Origin: Mariprofundus sp. UBA1536
Lineage (GTDB): Bacteria > Pseudomonadota > Zetaproteobacteria > Mariprofundales > Mariprofundaceae
DNA: 64,000 bases
Assembly: GCA_002323245.1 (NCBI GenBank)
Contig: DCPU01000005.1
Coordinates: 1-64,000 of the forward strand
Direction of reading: 5' to 3'
The translations under genes were made by a program, and so were the position numbers. This document shows positions 48,083 through 57,699 of this stretch, in pieces. The notes beneath the pieces were generated by a model. The model made no database searches, had not been told where the DNA came from, and was given only the letters and a program-made list of their open reading frames with translations. How positions within the stretch are numbered: position 1 is the first letter of the stretch; each line of letters starts with the position of its first letter.

Positions 48083-50634
48083 GTGAGCATTTGAGCCACA
48101 GTGAGCTTCAGCTCGAATTGGACGCTGCCCAAGAAACTATTGGCGCGTTGCGGCGACGATTAGCAAGTCTTGAGGGCGGGCATAAAACACCTTTTGTGCA
48201 GCAGCTCACTATCTACCAACAACGCATTGAAGAAGAAATGGCGCGCTTGAAAGTGAGTCAGGACTGGTCGCGCGCCTTGGTTGAAAATGCCATGGATGCC
48301 ATTGTCGGCCTAGACGACAAAGGCAATATCACCCATTGGAACCCCCGGGCAGTGAAGATGTTTGGCTGGTCCAAAGGCGAAGCTATGGGGCGCAATCTTT
48401 TGCGATTGCTGCGTTTGGTACATGAGCTGAGTGAGATTTTGGAGACAAAAACCTTTGCCCAGCATTTTGGGGCCATGGCAGGTCAAAGTTTTGAAATTTT
48501 AGGGCAGCATAAATCAGGACATGGTTTTCCCATTGAATGCGTGATGTTGGCCATGGGCATGCCTGGGTACGGCGCCTATGTGGTATTGTTTCGTGATATC
48601 AGCGACCGCAAAAAAGCAGAGGCTATTTTAAAGCAATCCAATGCCGAGCTGGAACGATTGGTGGCTGAGCGGACAAAGGAAATGCACCTGAGCGAAGAGC
48701 GGTTTTCGCTAGCTATGCGGGGAGCGAATGATGGGTTGTGGGATTGGGACTTGCAAACCAACCATGTCTATTACTCGCCACGTTGGAAACAAATGCTGGG
48801 TTATGAAGAGCATGAGTTGGGTGATACGCTTGATACATGGAAGCAGCTGGTGCATCCGGATGAAAAGGATGTGGTGCTTCGCCATGTGCAGGAATATATG
48901 ACGGGTAAAAGCCTGGCCTTTGACACTGAATTTCGCATGTTGCACAAATCGGGGCGCTGGGTGGATGTTTTGTCGCGTGGTTTTATGGTGTTTGCCGAGG
49001 ATAAGCGCACACCGATTCGATTGGTGGGTACACATGTTGATATTACGGAGCGTAAGCGTGTTGAAAATGAAATGCGTCGATTGGCCAATATAGTTGAATC
49101 AACCAGTGACTTTGTGGCGGTTGCTAAACTTGCAACGGGACAAGTGGAATATCTTAACAAGGCAGCACGCGAAAAATTTGGCATTTTGCCACAAGTAAAT
49201 GTGCAAGATTTCAAATTTTCTGATTTCCATAGCGGTGAAGAAGCCCAGCGAATAGTCACTTCGCTATTGCCGCAAACGTATGGTGGAAATGCTTTAGAGG
49301 TTGAGTTGATGTTGCGGCACTTTGATGGAATGGATATGCCAACATCTTCGGTGTTGATGTCGTTTGGCGAGGGGCAGGATGCACCTGAATACTTTGCCTT
49401 GGTGGCGCGCGACTTAAGCCGCGAAAAAGAATTGCAAAAGCAAGTGGAGCATGTGGATAGATTGGAGTCGCTGGGCGTGCTGGCTGGTGGTATTGCCCAT
49501 GATTTTAACAATATTCTGGGTGCTATTATGGGCAATGCGGAGTTGTTGCGCAGGAATCATCATTTGGATGAGTCTGCCACGACTTATGTGCAGCGGATTG
49601 AAGAGAGCAGCGAACGGGCTGCAGATTTGTGCAGCCAAATGCTGGCGTATTCGGGCAAGGGTAAGTTTATTATCGAACCTGTTAACTTAAATCATATTGT
49701 TGAAGATATGCTATCACTGCTGGAAGTTTCTATTTCCAAGGGCGTGGAGCTGAATTTAGCTTTGGAGCCAATGCTTCCTGATATTTTGGGCGATGTGACC
49801 CAAATCAGGCAAGTCATCATGAATTTGGCTATCAATGCTTCGGAAGCCATGAGCGGAGCGCGTAAGGTATTAAGCATCCAAACATGCATCAAAATTTGTG
49901 AGGCTAGCTCTTCTGATGTGGTGGTGGCGCAAGAAAATATGGGCAAAGAACCCTATGTATACTTGGTTGTGCGTGATACAGGTTGCGGTATGGATGAAGA
50001 AGTGAAGCGCAAGCTTTTTGACCCATTTTTTACCACTAAGTTTACTGGTCGGGGCTTGGGCATGAGTGCGGTGCTGGGTATTGTGAATGGTCACCATGGT
50101 GTGATTGCTTTGCAAAGTGAGGTGGGCCAAGGCTCTGCCTTTCATATTGGATTTCCAGCGCTAAAAAGTGAAACAGCAAACATAAATCGAGGGCAGGACA
50201 TGAGAAGTGAACCTATGTCGCAGCAAGCATTAGCAGACAATGCAGGATATTTGGGCACGGTGCTGGTGATTGATGATGAAGATATGATACGCGAAATCGC
50301 AGCTTCTTTGCTTTCGGATATGGGTTATAAAGTGCTCAAAGCTGTGGATGGGCAAGATGGCGTTCATCAATTTGCCGAGCATGCCGATGAAATTTCGGCG
50401 GTCCTTCTCGATTTGACCATGCCGGTGATGGATGGTTTGGAATGTTACGGCGAGCTCAAGCTAATCAATCCCGATGTGAAAGTGATTTTAACCTCGGGTT
50501 ATTCTGAAGAAGATGCTTTGGCGATGTTCGGTCACAAAGAAAAGCTTGGTTTTATTAAAAAGCCATTTCGTGTGGCGCAATTCCAAAAAGTTGTCATTGA
50601 AAGTGAAATCAGGCCCTCGCTGCCTAAGCCTTGA
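48079..50634 (+). CDS. Multi-PAS hybrid histidine kinase with C-terminal receiver
   Basis: An 851-residue cytoplasmic kinase with no membrane span. After a coiled coil (about 5-65) come PAS domains at about 75-190, 210-335 and 340-455, then HisKA with phospho-accepting His474 in GIAHDFNNILGAIMGN. HATPase_c follows with DTGCGMDEEV and LFDPFFTTK (about 632-652) and GRGLGMSAVLGIV. A receiver domain ends the protein, with VLVIDDEDM (about 728) and phospho-accepting Asp778 in LLDLTMPVMDG. Fusing the receiver to the kinase allows an internal phosphorelay; no Hpt or output gene is adjacent. The ATG overlaps the FIST stop. Confidence 0.93.
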   Translation: MSEHLSHSELQLELDAAQETIGALRRRLASLEGGHKTPFVQQLTIYQQRIEEEMARLKVSQDWSRALVENAMDAIVGLDDKGNITHWNPRAVKMFGWSKGEAMGRNLLRLLRLVHELSEILETKTFAQHFGAMAGQSFEILGQHKSGHGFPIECVMLAMGMPGYGAYVVLFRDISDRKKAEAILKQSNAELERLVAERTKEMHLSEERFSLAMRGANDGLWDWDLQTNHVYYSPRWKQMLGYEEHELGDTLDTWKQLVHPDEKDVVLRHVQEYMTGKSLAFDTEFRMLHKSGRWVDVLSRGFMVFAEDKRTPIRLVGTHVDITERKRVENEMRRLANIVESTSDFVAVAKLATGQVEYLNKAAREKFGILPQVNVQDFKFSDFHSGEEAQRIVTSLLPQTYGGNALEVELMLRHFDGMDMPTSSVLMSFGEGQDAPEYFALVARDLSREKELQKQVEHVDRLESLGVLAGGIAHDFNNILGAIMGNAELLRRNHHLDESATTYVQRIEESSERAADLCSQMLAYSGKGKFIIEPVNLNHIVEDMLSLLEVSISKGVELNLALEPMLPDILGDVTQIRQVIMNLAINASEAMSGARKVLSIQTCIKICEASSSDVVVAQENMGKEPYVYLVVRDTGCGMDEEVKRKLFDPFFTTKFTGRGLGMSAVLGIVNGHHGVIALQSEVGQGSAFHIGFPALKSETANINRGQDMRSEPMSQQALADNAGYLGTVLVIDDEDMIREIAASLLSDMGYKVLKAVDGQDGVHQFAEHADEISAVLLDLTMPVMDGLECYGELKLINPDVKVILTSGYSEEDALAMFGHKEKLGFIKKPFRVAQFQKVVIESEIRPSLPKP

Positions 50635-50846
50635 AATCATGGCATGCTAAATTTAAAAGGCGTGTATATCGCTGTGTGTATCTGACCTCAAGATGTCAGG
50701 CATCAGCGAAGTCACAAGCAATGCCATGAAGAGCCGTGGCCGTGTACGTGAAGGGGCTTGCCTGGTCTTGTATGTTGCAAGTGCTTGCCTTGCGTTGGTG
50801 AATTCATACACTGCGGCTCCTGCTAACTCGGCAGGTTTAACACAAT

Positions 50847-50921
50847 AGGCTCGTAGCTCAGGGGTAGAGCACCACCTTGACATGGTGGGGGTCGGCGGTT
50901 CGAAACCGCCCGAGCCTACCA
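50847..50921 (+). tRNA. trnV: tRNA-Val (anticodon GAC)
   Basis: Acceptor stem AGGCTCG (50847-50853) pairs with CGAGCCT (50911-50917), discriminator A, encoded CCA at 50919-50921. Anticodon GAC is at 50879-50881, the D-loop has AGCTCAGGGGTAGAGC, and the T-loop is TTCGAAA. The 212 bases before it (50635-50846) carry only weak inverted repeats and no gene that can be supported. Confidence 0.97.
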
Positions 50922-50966
50922 TTTTTACTTGATTGTTCTCAGTTTGAACACGATTCGTTTCGTTGC

Positions 50967-50983
50967 CCCCTTGTTCTGTGGGG
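50967..50983 (+). promoter_or_regulatory. Small hairpin in thrS leader (possible control element)
   Basis: CCCC (50967-50970) pairs with GGGG (50980-50983) over a nine-base loop containing UGU twice. E. coli ThrRS represses its own mRNA by binding anticodon-like hairpins upstream of thrS, and UGU is a threonine anticodon. The resemblance is slight and the stem is short, so this is a low-confidence suggestion. Confidence 0.2.
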
Positions 50984-51008
50984 AGATTAGAGAGAGTAGG
51001 TTTTATTC

Positions 51009-52913
51009 ATGAATATCCAACTGCCTGATGGTTCAACCCGTAATTTAAACGATGGCGCAACGGCCTTTGATTTGGCTATGGATATTGGTGAAGGTTTGGC
51101 CAGAGCTGTGGTTGCAGCGACTGTGAATGGCCAAACCCGCGATTTGTCGGTTGAGTTATCCGATGGTGATACTGTTTCTCTCATCACTGAAAAATCCGAA
51201 GATGCCTTGGACGTGATTCGTCACTCCACGGCCCATTTGCTAGCCATGGCTGTGCAAGAGGTGTTTCCGGCAGCACAAGTGACCATTGGCCCCGTGATTG
51301 AAGATGGTTTCTTTTATGATTTTGCTTTTGAGCGCCCATTCACGCCTGAAGATTTGAAAGTGATTGAAGCCAAAATGAAAGAAATCAGCAAACGCAAATT
51401 GGATATTAGGCGCCAAGTTTGGTCCCGTGATGATGCCATCAAACATTTTGAAGCGTTGGGTGAACATTACAAAGCCAAATTGATTGCCCGCATTCCCCAA
51501 GGTGAAGACGTAAGCTTGTATCAACAAGGTGAGTGGTCGGATCTTTGCCGCGGTCCGCATGTGCCCAACACCTCTAAGCTCAAGCATTTTAAATTGATGC
51601 GGGTGGCTGGCGCGTATTGGGAAGGCAATGCTGAGAATGAGCAATTGCAACGTATTTATGGTACTGCATGGGCGAGTAAAGACGATTTACAGGCTTATTT
51701 GGTGCGTTTGGAAGAAGCTGAAAAACGCGATCATCGCAAATTAGCTAAGAAATTAGATTTATTCCATTTGCAAGAAGAAGCGCCCGGTATGATTTTCTGG
51801 CATCCCAAAGGTTGGAAAATTTGGCAAGTGGTGGAAAACGAAATTCGTTCCATCATGCAGGTTAACGGTTATCAGGAAATCAAAACACCGCAAGTGGTGG
51901 ATAGAAAGCTTTGGGAAAAATCAGGTCATTGGGAAAAATTCCGCGATGATATGTTTACCACCAGCACTGAAAACCGCGAATATGCCATTAAGCCGATGAA
52001 CTGCCCTTGTCATATTCAAGTGTATAACCAATCGCTGCATTCCTACCGTGATTTGCCACTGCGTTTGGCTGAGTTTGGCTCTTGCCATCGCAATGAGCCA
52101 TCAGGCACGCTACATGGTTTGATGCGCTTGCGTAATTTCGTGCAAGACGATGCCCATATCTTTTGCGCTGAAAATCAAATTCAAGGTGAAGTGAGCGATT
52201 TTATTGATTTGGTTTATGCCACGTATAAGAAGTTTGGCTTTGAAGAAGTTATTATTTTTGTTTCTGATCGCCCAGAGCAACGCGTAGGTACTGATGAGCA
52301 ATGGGACAAGGCTGAGTCGGCTTTATATGAAGCGCTCAATGCTAAAGGTATCGCCTATGGTTTGAACCCCGGCGAAGGTGCGTTTTACGGCCCGAAAATT
52401 GAATTCTCATTAAAAGACTGCCTGGGCCGGGTTTGGCAATGTGGCACCATTCAGGTCGACTTTTCGATGCCAGGGCGCCTTGGCGCGGAATATACAGGGC
52501 AAGATGACAAGAAACATACGCCAGTGATGCTGCATCGAGCGGTGCTTGGTTCTTTAGAGCGATTTATCGGTATCTTGATTGAAGAATATGAAGGGAAATT
52601 CCCGTTTTGGTTGGCGCCAACGCAGGTTGTGGCCTGCAATATCTCCGAAAGTCAGGATGATTATATCGCGGAAATCACCGAAAAAATGCGTCTTGCAGGC
52701 TTTCGTGCAGAATCGGACTTGCGCAATGAGAAAGTCGGCTATAAGGTGCGCGCCCACACTTTGGAACGTGTGCCATTCATTTTGGTGGCTGGCGACCGTG
52801 AAAAAGAGGAAAATACAGTATCTGTGCGTACCCGAGGCGGCGACGATTTGGGTGTCATGACTGTAGATGCGTGGATTGCAGAGATGCAAAACATGCAAAA
52901 CAAGTACCTTTAA
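51009..52913 (+). CDS. thrS: Threonyl-tRNA synthetase
   Basis: Charges tRNA-Thr. The 634 residues contain the TGS domain (about 1-60), an editing domain with [11 protein letters not shown] and DLCRGPHV (about 70-225), the class II catalytic core with [33 protein letters not shown] and the zinc-binding Cys/His residues, and an anticodon-binding domain from about residue 535. In E. coli the zinc is held by Cys334, His385 and His511; the same types of residues are seen here. It begins the thrS-infC-rpmI-rplT-pheS-pheT block found in many Proteobacteria. Confidence 0.98.
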   Translation: MNIQLPDGSTRNLNDGATAFDLAMDIGEGLARAVVAATVNGQTRDLSVELSDGDTVSLITEKSEDALDVIRHSTAHLLAMAVQEVFPAAQVTIGPVIEDGFFYDFAFERPFTPEDLKVIEAKMKEISKRKLDIRRQVWSRDDAIKHFEALGEHYKAKLIARIPQGEDVSLYQQGEWSDLCRGPHVPNTSKLKHFKLMRVAGAYWEGNAENEQLQRIYGTAWASKDDLQAYLVRLEEAEKRDHRKLAKKLDLFHLQEEAPGMIFWHPKGWKIWQVVENEIRSIMQVNGYQEIKTPQVVDRKLWEKSGHWEKFRDDMFTTSTENREYAIKPMNCPCHIQVYNQSLHSYRDLPLRLAEFGSCHRNEPSGTLHGLMRLRNFVQDDAHIFCAENQIQGEVSDFIDLVYATYKKFGFEEVIIFVSDRPEQRVGTDEQWDKAESALYEALNAKGIAYGLNPGEGAFYGPKIEFSLKDCLGRVWQCGTIQVDFSMPGRLGAEYTGQDDKKHTPVMLHRAVLGSLERFIGILIEEYEGKFPFWLAPTQVVACNISESQDDYIAEITEKMRLAGFRAESDLRNEKVGYKVRAHTLERVPFILVAGDREKEENTVSVRTRGGDDLGVMTVDAWIAEMQNMQNKYL

Positions 52914-52959
52914 CAGGGCTTAAAAACGTTTTTTAGCGCAACATTGGCAGGGGGCTTAT

Positions 52960-53475
52960 ATCGCCAAGAAAGATTTAGCAATTAACCACGAGATTGACGC
53001 AGCAGAAGTGCGAGTCGTTGGTCACGATGGTGAACTTATCGGTGTTTTGGGTCGCTTAGATGCCATTGCAAGAGCCGAGGCTGTTGGGCTTGATTTGATT
53101 ATGATGTCGCCCAATGCCAAGCCGCCAGTTTGCAAAATCATGGACTATGGTAAATATAAGTATGACCAAGCCAAGAAAGCCAATGAAGCGAAGAAAAAAC
53201 AGCATGTGATTCAAGTGAAAGAAGTGAAGGTTCGCGCAAGCACCGACCAACACGACTTGGAAGTGAAGTTGCGGAGTATTCGCAAGTTCTTGGAAGAAGG
53301 TAATAAAGTTAAAGTTTCACTGCGTTTCCGTGGCCGCGAAATGGCGTACACAGGAAAGGGCGCAGAGCAATTGCAACATATTGCTAAGGAAGTAGAGGAA
53401 TTGGGCAAACCTGAAAAAATGCCTAATATGGAAGGACGGCAAATGATTATGATCATTAATCCGTTGAAGAAATAG
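52960..53475 (+). CDS. infC: Translation initiation factor IF-3 (AUC start)
   Basis: IF-3 checks the start codon and keeps the 30S subunit free. The 171 residues begin [20 protein letters not shown] and include [20 protein letters not shown] and ending [12 protein letters not shown]. There is no ATG, GTG or TTG between the in-frame stop at 52921 and the homologous start; ATC at 52960 has a GGGG-type Shine-Dalgarno five bases before it. Non-canonical infC starts (AUU in E. coli) allow IF-3 to repress its own translation. A GTG at 53008 would delete the conserved INHEID segment and is rejected. It lies 46 bases after thrS. Confidence 0.93.
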   Translation: MAKKDLAINHEIDAAEVRVVGHDGELIGVLGRLDAIARAEAVGLDLIMMSPNAKPPVCKIMDYGKYKYDQAKKANEAKKKQHVIQVKEVKVRASTDQHDLEVKLRSIRKFLEEGNKVKVSLRFRGREMAYTGKGAEQLQHIAKEVEELGKPEKMPNMEGRQMIMIINPLKK

Positions 53476-53489
53476 AGGTTTTAAGAATC

Positions 53490-53687
53490 ATGCCTAAGAT
53501 GAAATCAAATAGCGGTGCTGCAAAGCGTTTCTCGAAAACAGGAAGCGGTAAGTGGAAACGTAACAAAGCGAATGCTCAACACATTCTAACCAAGAAATCA
53601 CCGAAACGTATTCGTGGATTTCGCGGTACTACCCTTGTTGCAGCATCCGACGCTAAAGCTTTGAATCGTTTGATTCCTGGCCTTTAA
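53490..53687 (+). CDS. rpmI: 50S ribosomal protein L35
   Basis: A 65-residue basic ribosomal protein. [20 protein letters not shown] at the start and the [15 protein letters not shown] segment near residues 34-48 are typical of L35. It lies 14 bases after infC and 30 bases before rplT. In E. coli, L20 represses rpmI-rplT translation by binding their leader; a comparable pseudoknot was not looked for by computation. Confidence 0.97.
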   Translation: MPKMKSNSGAAKRFSKTGSGKWKRNKANAQHILTKKSPKRIRGFRGTTLVAASDAKALNRLIPGL

Positions 53688-53717
53688 GCGCTACCAGTTA
53701 AGAGATAGGAGAAAGAT

Positions 53718-54074
53718 ATGCCTCGCGTAAAATCAGGTGTACAGGCTCACGCCCGTCATAAAAAAGTAATTAAAGCTGCAAGTGGTTATTATGGCCGTCG
53801 CAAAAGCTGTTTCCGTGTTGCTACCCAAGCGGTAGATAAAGCACGTCAATATGCATACCGCGACCGTAAAGTTAAAAAACGTGAATTCCGCAGCTTGTGG
53901 ATTGTGCGTATCAACGCTGCAGCTCGTTTGAGCGGCCTAAGCTACTCACGCTTCATGTATGGCTTGACCAAAGCTGGCATCACACTTGATCGTAAAGTGT
54001 TGGCGGACATTGCTGTTCGTGATGCTGCAGGTTTTGCTAAGCTTGCTGAAACAGCTCGCGCAAACATTCAGTAA
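53718..54074 (+). CDS. rplT: 50S ribosomal protein L20
   Basis: L20 is an early assembly protein of the large subunit with a long basic N-terminal arm. The 118 residues match the family. [20 protein letters not shown] and the [20 protein letters not shown] segment (about 54-73) are diagnostic. The ATG has a TAGGAG ribosome binding site. It also acts in autogenous control in E. coli. A terminator follows before pheS. Confidence 0.98.
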   Translation: MPRVKSGVQAHARHKKVIKAASGYYGRRKSCFRVATQAVDKARQYAYRDRKVKKREFRSLWIVRINAAARLSGLSYSRFMYGLTKAGITLDRKVLADIAVRDAAGFAKLAETARANIQ

Positions 54075-54114
54075 ATCAATCTGGTCCGACTCAGCGTCGG
54101 TATGTTTTGAAATG

Positions 54115-54150
54115 ATGGCAGAGCTGTAATGGCTCTGCCATTTTTGTTTT
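54115..54150 (+). terminator. Terminator/attenuator between rplT and pheS
   Basis: ATGGCAGAGC (54115-54124) pairs perfectly with GCTCTGCCAT (54132-54141) over a seven-base loop, followed by TTTTGTTTTT. A smaller CCGAC/GTCGG hairpin lies at 54086-54100. The site corresponds to the pheST attenuator in E. coli, but no Phe-rich leader peptide was seen, so plain termination with read-through is more likely. Confidence 0.85.
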
Positions 54151-54202
54151 TAAGTTTTACATGTTCAGCCACAAAGTACGCGATGAAGCGCAGAGGTTTG
54201 GT

Positions 54203-55273
54203 ATGAGTGAAATTGATTCCTTAAAAAGTGAGTTGCGGGTGTTGGAAGAACAAGCGCTTGCCTCGTTTACACAAGCAACGGATTTGCTGGCTTTGCAGGC
54301 TTTGCGCGTGCAATACCTGGGTAAAAAAGGTGCGCTAACCAACGTGCTTAAGGGCGTGGGTAGACTCTCTGCTGAAGAGCGCCCTGTGATTGGTCAATTT
54401 GTGAATCAGGTGAAAGATGCGCTGACGGCAGCACTCGATGCAGCTGAAGCCACGCTCTCCGTTGCTGAAAAAGCCAAGCGCATTGAGGCTGAACGCCTTG
54501 ATATCACCCTTGCTGGCCGCAAAGCCAACAAAGGTGCGATTCATCCTGTGCAGCAGGGTTTGAATGAAATGTGCGCTATTTTTGCGCAAATGGGATTTGA
54601 AATTGCCGAAGGCCCAGAAGTGGAAGATGAGTTTCACAACTTTGATGCCCTCAATATCCCGCAAGAGCATCCTGCACGCGCCATGCACGACACCTTTTTC
54701 TTTCATGCCGATGAAGCGCAACAAGCCAAACTTTTACGCACCCATACATCCCCCGTACAAATTCGCACCATGAAAGGTTGTGTGGATTCGGGCGGTCAAC
54801 CGCCACTGGCTGTGGTTGCGCCAGGCCGTGTGTATCGCTGTGATTATGATGTCACCCATTCGCCCATGTTCCACCAAGTCGAAGTGTTTAAAGTCGATAA
54901 AGATGTATCCATGGCGCACCTCAAAGGCGTGTTGAAGCATTTCTTATCAACGTATTTTGAAAAAGATTTGCCGATTCGTTTGCGACCCCATTATTTCCCG
55001 TTTACCGAGCCCTCCGCAGAAGTGGATGTGGGCTGCGTGTTTTGCGCAGGTAAAGGCTGCCGTATTTGTAAGGGCAGTGGTTGGCTCGAAGTGCTTGGTA
55101 GCGGCATGATTCATCCGAATGTGCTCAAAGCTGTGGGTATTGATTCATCTGTTTATTCCGGTTTTGCTTTTGGTTTGGGCGTGGAGCGTTTGGTGATGTT
55201 AAAGCATGGCATTCCTGATTTAAGGTTGTTCTTTGAAAACGATGTTCGTTTTTTACGGAGGATGGGCGCATGA
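54203..55273 (+). CDS. pheS: Phenylalanyl-tRNA synthetase alpha subunit
   Basis: The catalytic subunit of the alpha2-beta2 synthetase. The ATG at 54203 has AGAGG six bases upstream; an upstream in-frame ATG at 54161 adds 14 residues absent from the family. The 356 residues show the N-terminal coiled coil (about 1-95), then [34 protein letters not shown] and the class II motifs, with [14 protein letters not shown], a Cys-rich stretch [19 protein letters not shown], and [18 protein letters not shown] near the end. It overlaps pheT by four bases. Confidence 0.97.
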   Translation: MSEIDSLKSELRVLEEQALASFTQATDLLALQALRVQYLGKKGALTNVLKGVGRLSAEERPVIGQFVNQVKDALTAALDAAEATLSVAEKAKRIEAERLDITLAGRKANKGAIHPVQQGLNEMCAIFAQMGFEIAEGPEVEDEFHNFDALNIPQEHPARAMHDTFFFHADEAQQAKLLRTHTSPVQIRTMKGCVDSGGQPPLAVVAPGRVYRCDYDVTHSPMFHQVEVFKVDKDVSMAHLKGVLKHFLSTYFEKDLPIRLRPHYFPFTEPSAEVDVGCVFCAGKGCRICKGSGWLEVLGSGMIHPNVLKAVGIDSSVYSGFAFGLGVERLVMLKHGIPDLRLFFENDVRFLRRMGA

Positions 55274-57630
55274 AAATTCCATTTTCTTGGTTAAAAGAAC
55301 ACGTGCAACTCACCAAAGCGCCCAAAGATATTGCTGATGATTTGGTGCGTTTGGGCCATGAAGTTGAAAGCATTGCATTGCCACAAGCTGGCGTACTTGG
55401 CGTGCGTATTGGTCAAATTCTTGACATGAAACCGCATCCTGATGCGGATAAATTGAAATTATTGAAATTGGATTTGGGTGAAGCTGAGCCTTTGGCCATT
55501 GTTTGCGGTGCTTCGAATATGAAGCAAGGCGATAAAGTGCCGGTAGCGACAGTGGGCACCAACTTGCCAAACGGACTCACCATCAAACAAGGTAAAATTC
55601 GCGGCGAAGTCAGCTTTGGTATGTGCTGTTCGGTTGCTGAACTTGGTCTTGCAGAAGACGCTGATGGCCTATTGATTTTGCCAACTGATGCCCCTGTGGG
55701 CATGGAAGTGGGCGCATATTTGGAGCTTGAAGAAGCAGTCCTTGATTTGGATATCACACCCAATCGTGGTGATTGCATGAGTGCGCGTGGTTTGGCGCGT
55801 GATTTGGCAGCCGATGGCAATTTGCCATTGATTGCACCCGATGAAGAGCCTGCTGATGTCAGCGATTCTGTTGCTGTGCCATCCGTGCAAGTCACTGCCA
55901 GCAATGATTGCCCATTATATATGGCGCGCCGCATTGAAGGTGTAGCTGTATCTGATGCACCAGATTGGATTAAAGCGCGTTTGTTGGCAGCTGGCCAACG
56001 TAGTATTAATGGTGTGGTGGATATTATTAACTACACCATGCTGGATTTGGGTCAGCCCATGCATGCGTTTGATGCCGATAAGTTAACGGGTGGCTTGCAT
56101 GTGCGAGCCACCGTTGAAGGTGAGTCGTTTCTAGCCCTTGATGGCCGTGAGATTACTTTGCATGCTGGCAATATCGTGATTGCTGATGACAAAGCGGTTG
56201 TTGCCCTCGCTGGCATTATGGGTTCAGAGCATACGGGCGTGACCGAAACCACCACCAATATCGTCTTGGAATCAGCAGCGTTTCGCGCAGCCTTGATTAG
56301 CACCACCCGCCGCACCCATGGCCTGGTCTCAGAAAGCTCCATGCGCTTTGAGCGCGGCGTAGATCCAGAGATGATTGCTGTGGCTATGAATCAAGCCACG
56401 CTTTTGATTCTTGAATTGTTTGGCGGTAGTGCCAGTGAAGTGATTACTATTGGTGATGCAGATACTTTAGTGAAACACAAAGTGGTGAACACATCCATTG
56501 CGCGCATTGAATCGCGTTTGGGTTTAACCATTCCTGAATCAGCCGATGATGTGCTGAATCGCATGGGGTTTGTGGTTACCCGCAAAGAGGGTTTGCTGGA
56601 AGTGGAAGTGCCAAGTCATCGCCATGACGTGAGTTTGGCAGAAGATATTTCTGAAGAGTATGCCCGCGTGATTGGCTTTGATGCCATCCCGGAAGTGTTG
56701 CCATCGCTTGCCACCATCAAGCCGCATGCAGTGGATACGGCCATGAGCAGCGCAACTGCAGCTGGATTTGTACAAGTGATCAACTACGCCTTTATTTCAC
56801 CCGCTGAGCAGCGTTTGTTTACAGCTGCCGATGATAAAGACCTGGTGTTGCAAAACCCGATTTCTGATGCCATGAGTGTGATGCGCAGATCCGTGTGGCC
56901 AGGCCTTTTGAATACCGCCAAACACAATATGAATCGTCAGCAAGCTGGCGTGATGTTGGTGGAACAAGGCCGTGTGTATGAAAAATTTGATACTGAGAAA
57001 AATAAAGAAACCAATGTGATAGCTTGGCTGATGACTGGCCAGATACAAGCTGATGCCTGGTATGCCAAAGCCAATAAAGCCGACTTCTTTGATTTAAAAG
57101 GTGCGGTTGAAGCCTGGCTCGAAAACCGTGGTTTGGTGGCGCGTTTTATGGCTGAGGAAAACAAGCTTGGTTTGCAAGCTGGCCAATGTGCGAAGATTTT
57201 CGTAGGTAAAGCTGTGGTTGGTTTTATCGGTAAAGTGGACACGGATATTGCCTCAAACTTTGATTTGGCTAGCGATGTGTTTGTGGCTGAAATCAATCTT
57301 GATGTGCTTAATGCTGGCAAAAAAGCCAAATTCCAACCGATTCCAGAGTTTCCATCCGTTGAGCGTGATTTGGTGTTCTTGTTTGATAAGAAACATTCAT
57401 CCGAAGCGATTTTGCAGGAAGTGCGCAAAGCTGGCGGACAAACCTTAGTGGAAGCAGGCATTTTTGACCGTTATATCGGTAAAGGTGTGCCTGAAGGATT
57501 TGTAAGTCTTGGCATTCGTTTTGTGCTTCAAGATGCCAAGCGCACGTTAACCCAAGACGATTCCGATGCAGCGATGAAAAGCATTATCAAGGCCATGGCT
57601 GATAAATTCGCAGCAGAACTGCGCGGTTAA
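55270..57630 (+). CDS. pheT: Phenylalanyl-tRNA synthetase beta subunit
   Basis: Partner of PheS; it binds tRNA and edits misacylated tyrosine. The 786 residues have a tRNA-binding OB domain (about 40-155), the B3/B4 editing domain (about 210-385) with [20 protein letters not shown], a B5 domain, a catalytic-like domain, and a C-terminal ferredoxin-fold anticodon-binding domain beginning [15 protein letters not shown]. The start overlaps the pheS stop in an ATGA. An IHF gene often follows pheT in Gammaproteobacteria; here it is followed by an unrelated peptidase-barrel gene. Confidence 0.97.
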   Translation: MKIPFSWLKEHVQLTKAPKDIADDLVRLGHEVESIALPQAGVLGVRIGQILDMKPHPDADKLKLLKLDLGEAEPLAIVCGASNMKQGDKVPVATVGTNLPNGLTIKQGKIRGEVSFGMCCSVAELGLAEDADGLLILPTDAPVGMEVGAYLELEEAVLDLDITPNRGDCMSARGLARDLAADGNLPLIAPDEEPADVSDSVAVPSVQVTASNDCPLYMARRIEGVAVSDAPDWIKARLLAAGQRSINGVVDIINYTMLDLGQPMHAFDADKLTGGLHVRATVEGESFLALDGREITLHAGNIVIADDKAVVALAGIMGSEHTGVTETTTNIVLESAAFRAALISTTRRTHGLVSESSMRFERGVDPEMIAVAMNQATLLILELFGGSASEVITIGDADTLVKHKVVNTSIARIESRLGLTIPESADDVLNRMGFVVTRKEGLLEVEVPSHRHDVSLAEDISEEYARVIGFDAIPEVLPSLATIKPHAVDTAMSSATAAGFVQVINYAFISPAEQRLFTAADDKDLVLQNPISDAMSVMRRSVWPGLLNTAKHNMNRQQAGVMLVEQGRVYEKFDTEKNKETNVIAWLMTGQIQADAWYAKANKADFFDLKGAVEAWLENRGLVARFMAEENKLGLQAGQCAKIFVGKAVVGFIGKVDTDIASNFDLASDVFVAEINLDVLNAGKKAKFQPIPEFPSVERDLVFLFDKKHSSEAILQEVRKAGGQTLVEAGIFDRYIGKGVPEGFVSLGIRFVLQDAKRTLTQDDSDAAMKSIIKAMADKFAAELRG

Positions 57631-57676
57631 CATCAAAGCCCAAGTGTGGTTGCGGTGTGCTAAATGCCCAACTACA

Positions 57677-57694
57677 CTCCTAACGCGTTAGGAG
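57677..57694 (+). promoter_or_regulatory. 18-bp perfect palindrome over the ribosome binding site of the peptidase-barrel gene
   Basis: CTCCTAACGCGTTAGGAG is identical to its reverse complement. The right arm includes four of the five bases of the GGAGG Shine-Dalgarno (57691-57695), four bases before the ATG at 57700. As RNA it can form a 7-bp stem with a CGCG loop that hides the ribosome binding site; as DNA it could be an operator. Its function is unknown. Confidence 0.6.
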
Positions 57695-57699
57695 GATTC

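Noticed and set aside
48801..49535. Antisense open frame of 244 codons inside the hybrid kinase
   Set aside because: The plus strand encodes PAS and HisKA domains; the antisense frame is Ser-rich with no recognisable domain.
50653..50922. Minus-strand open frame antisense to tRNA-Val (begins MVGSGGFEPPTP)
   Set aside because: This is the familiar spurious protein translated from the antisense strand of a tRNA gene; it covers the real tRNA-Val.
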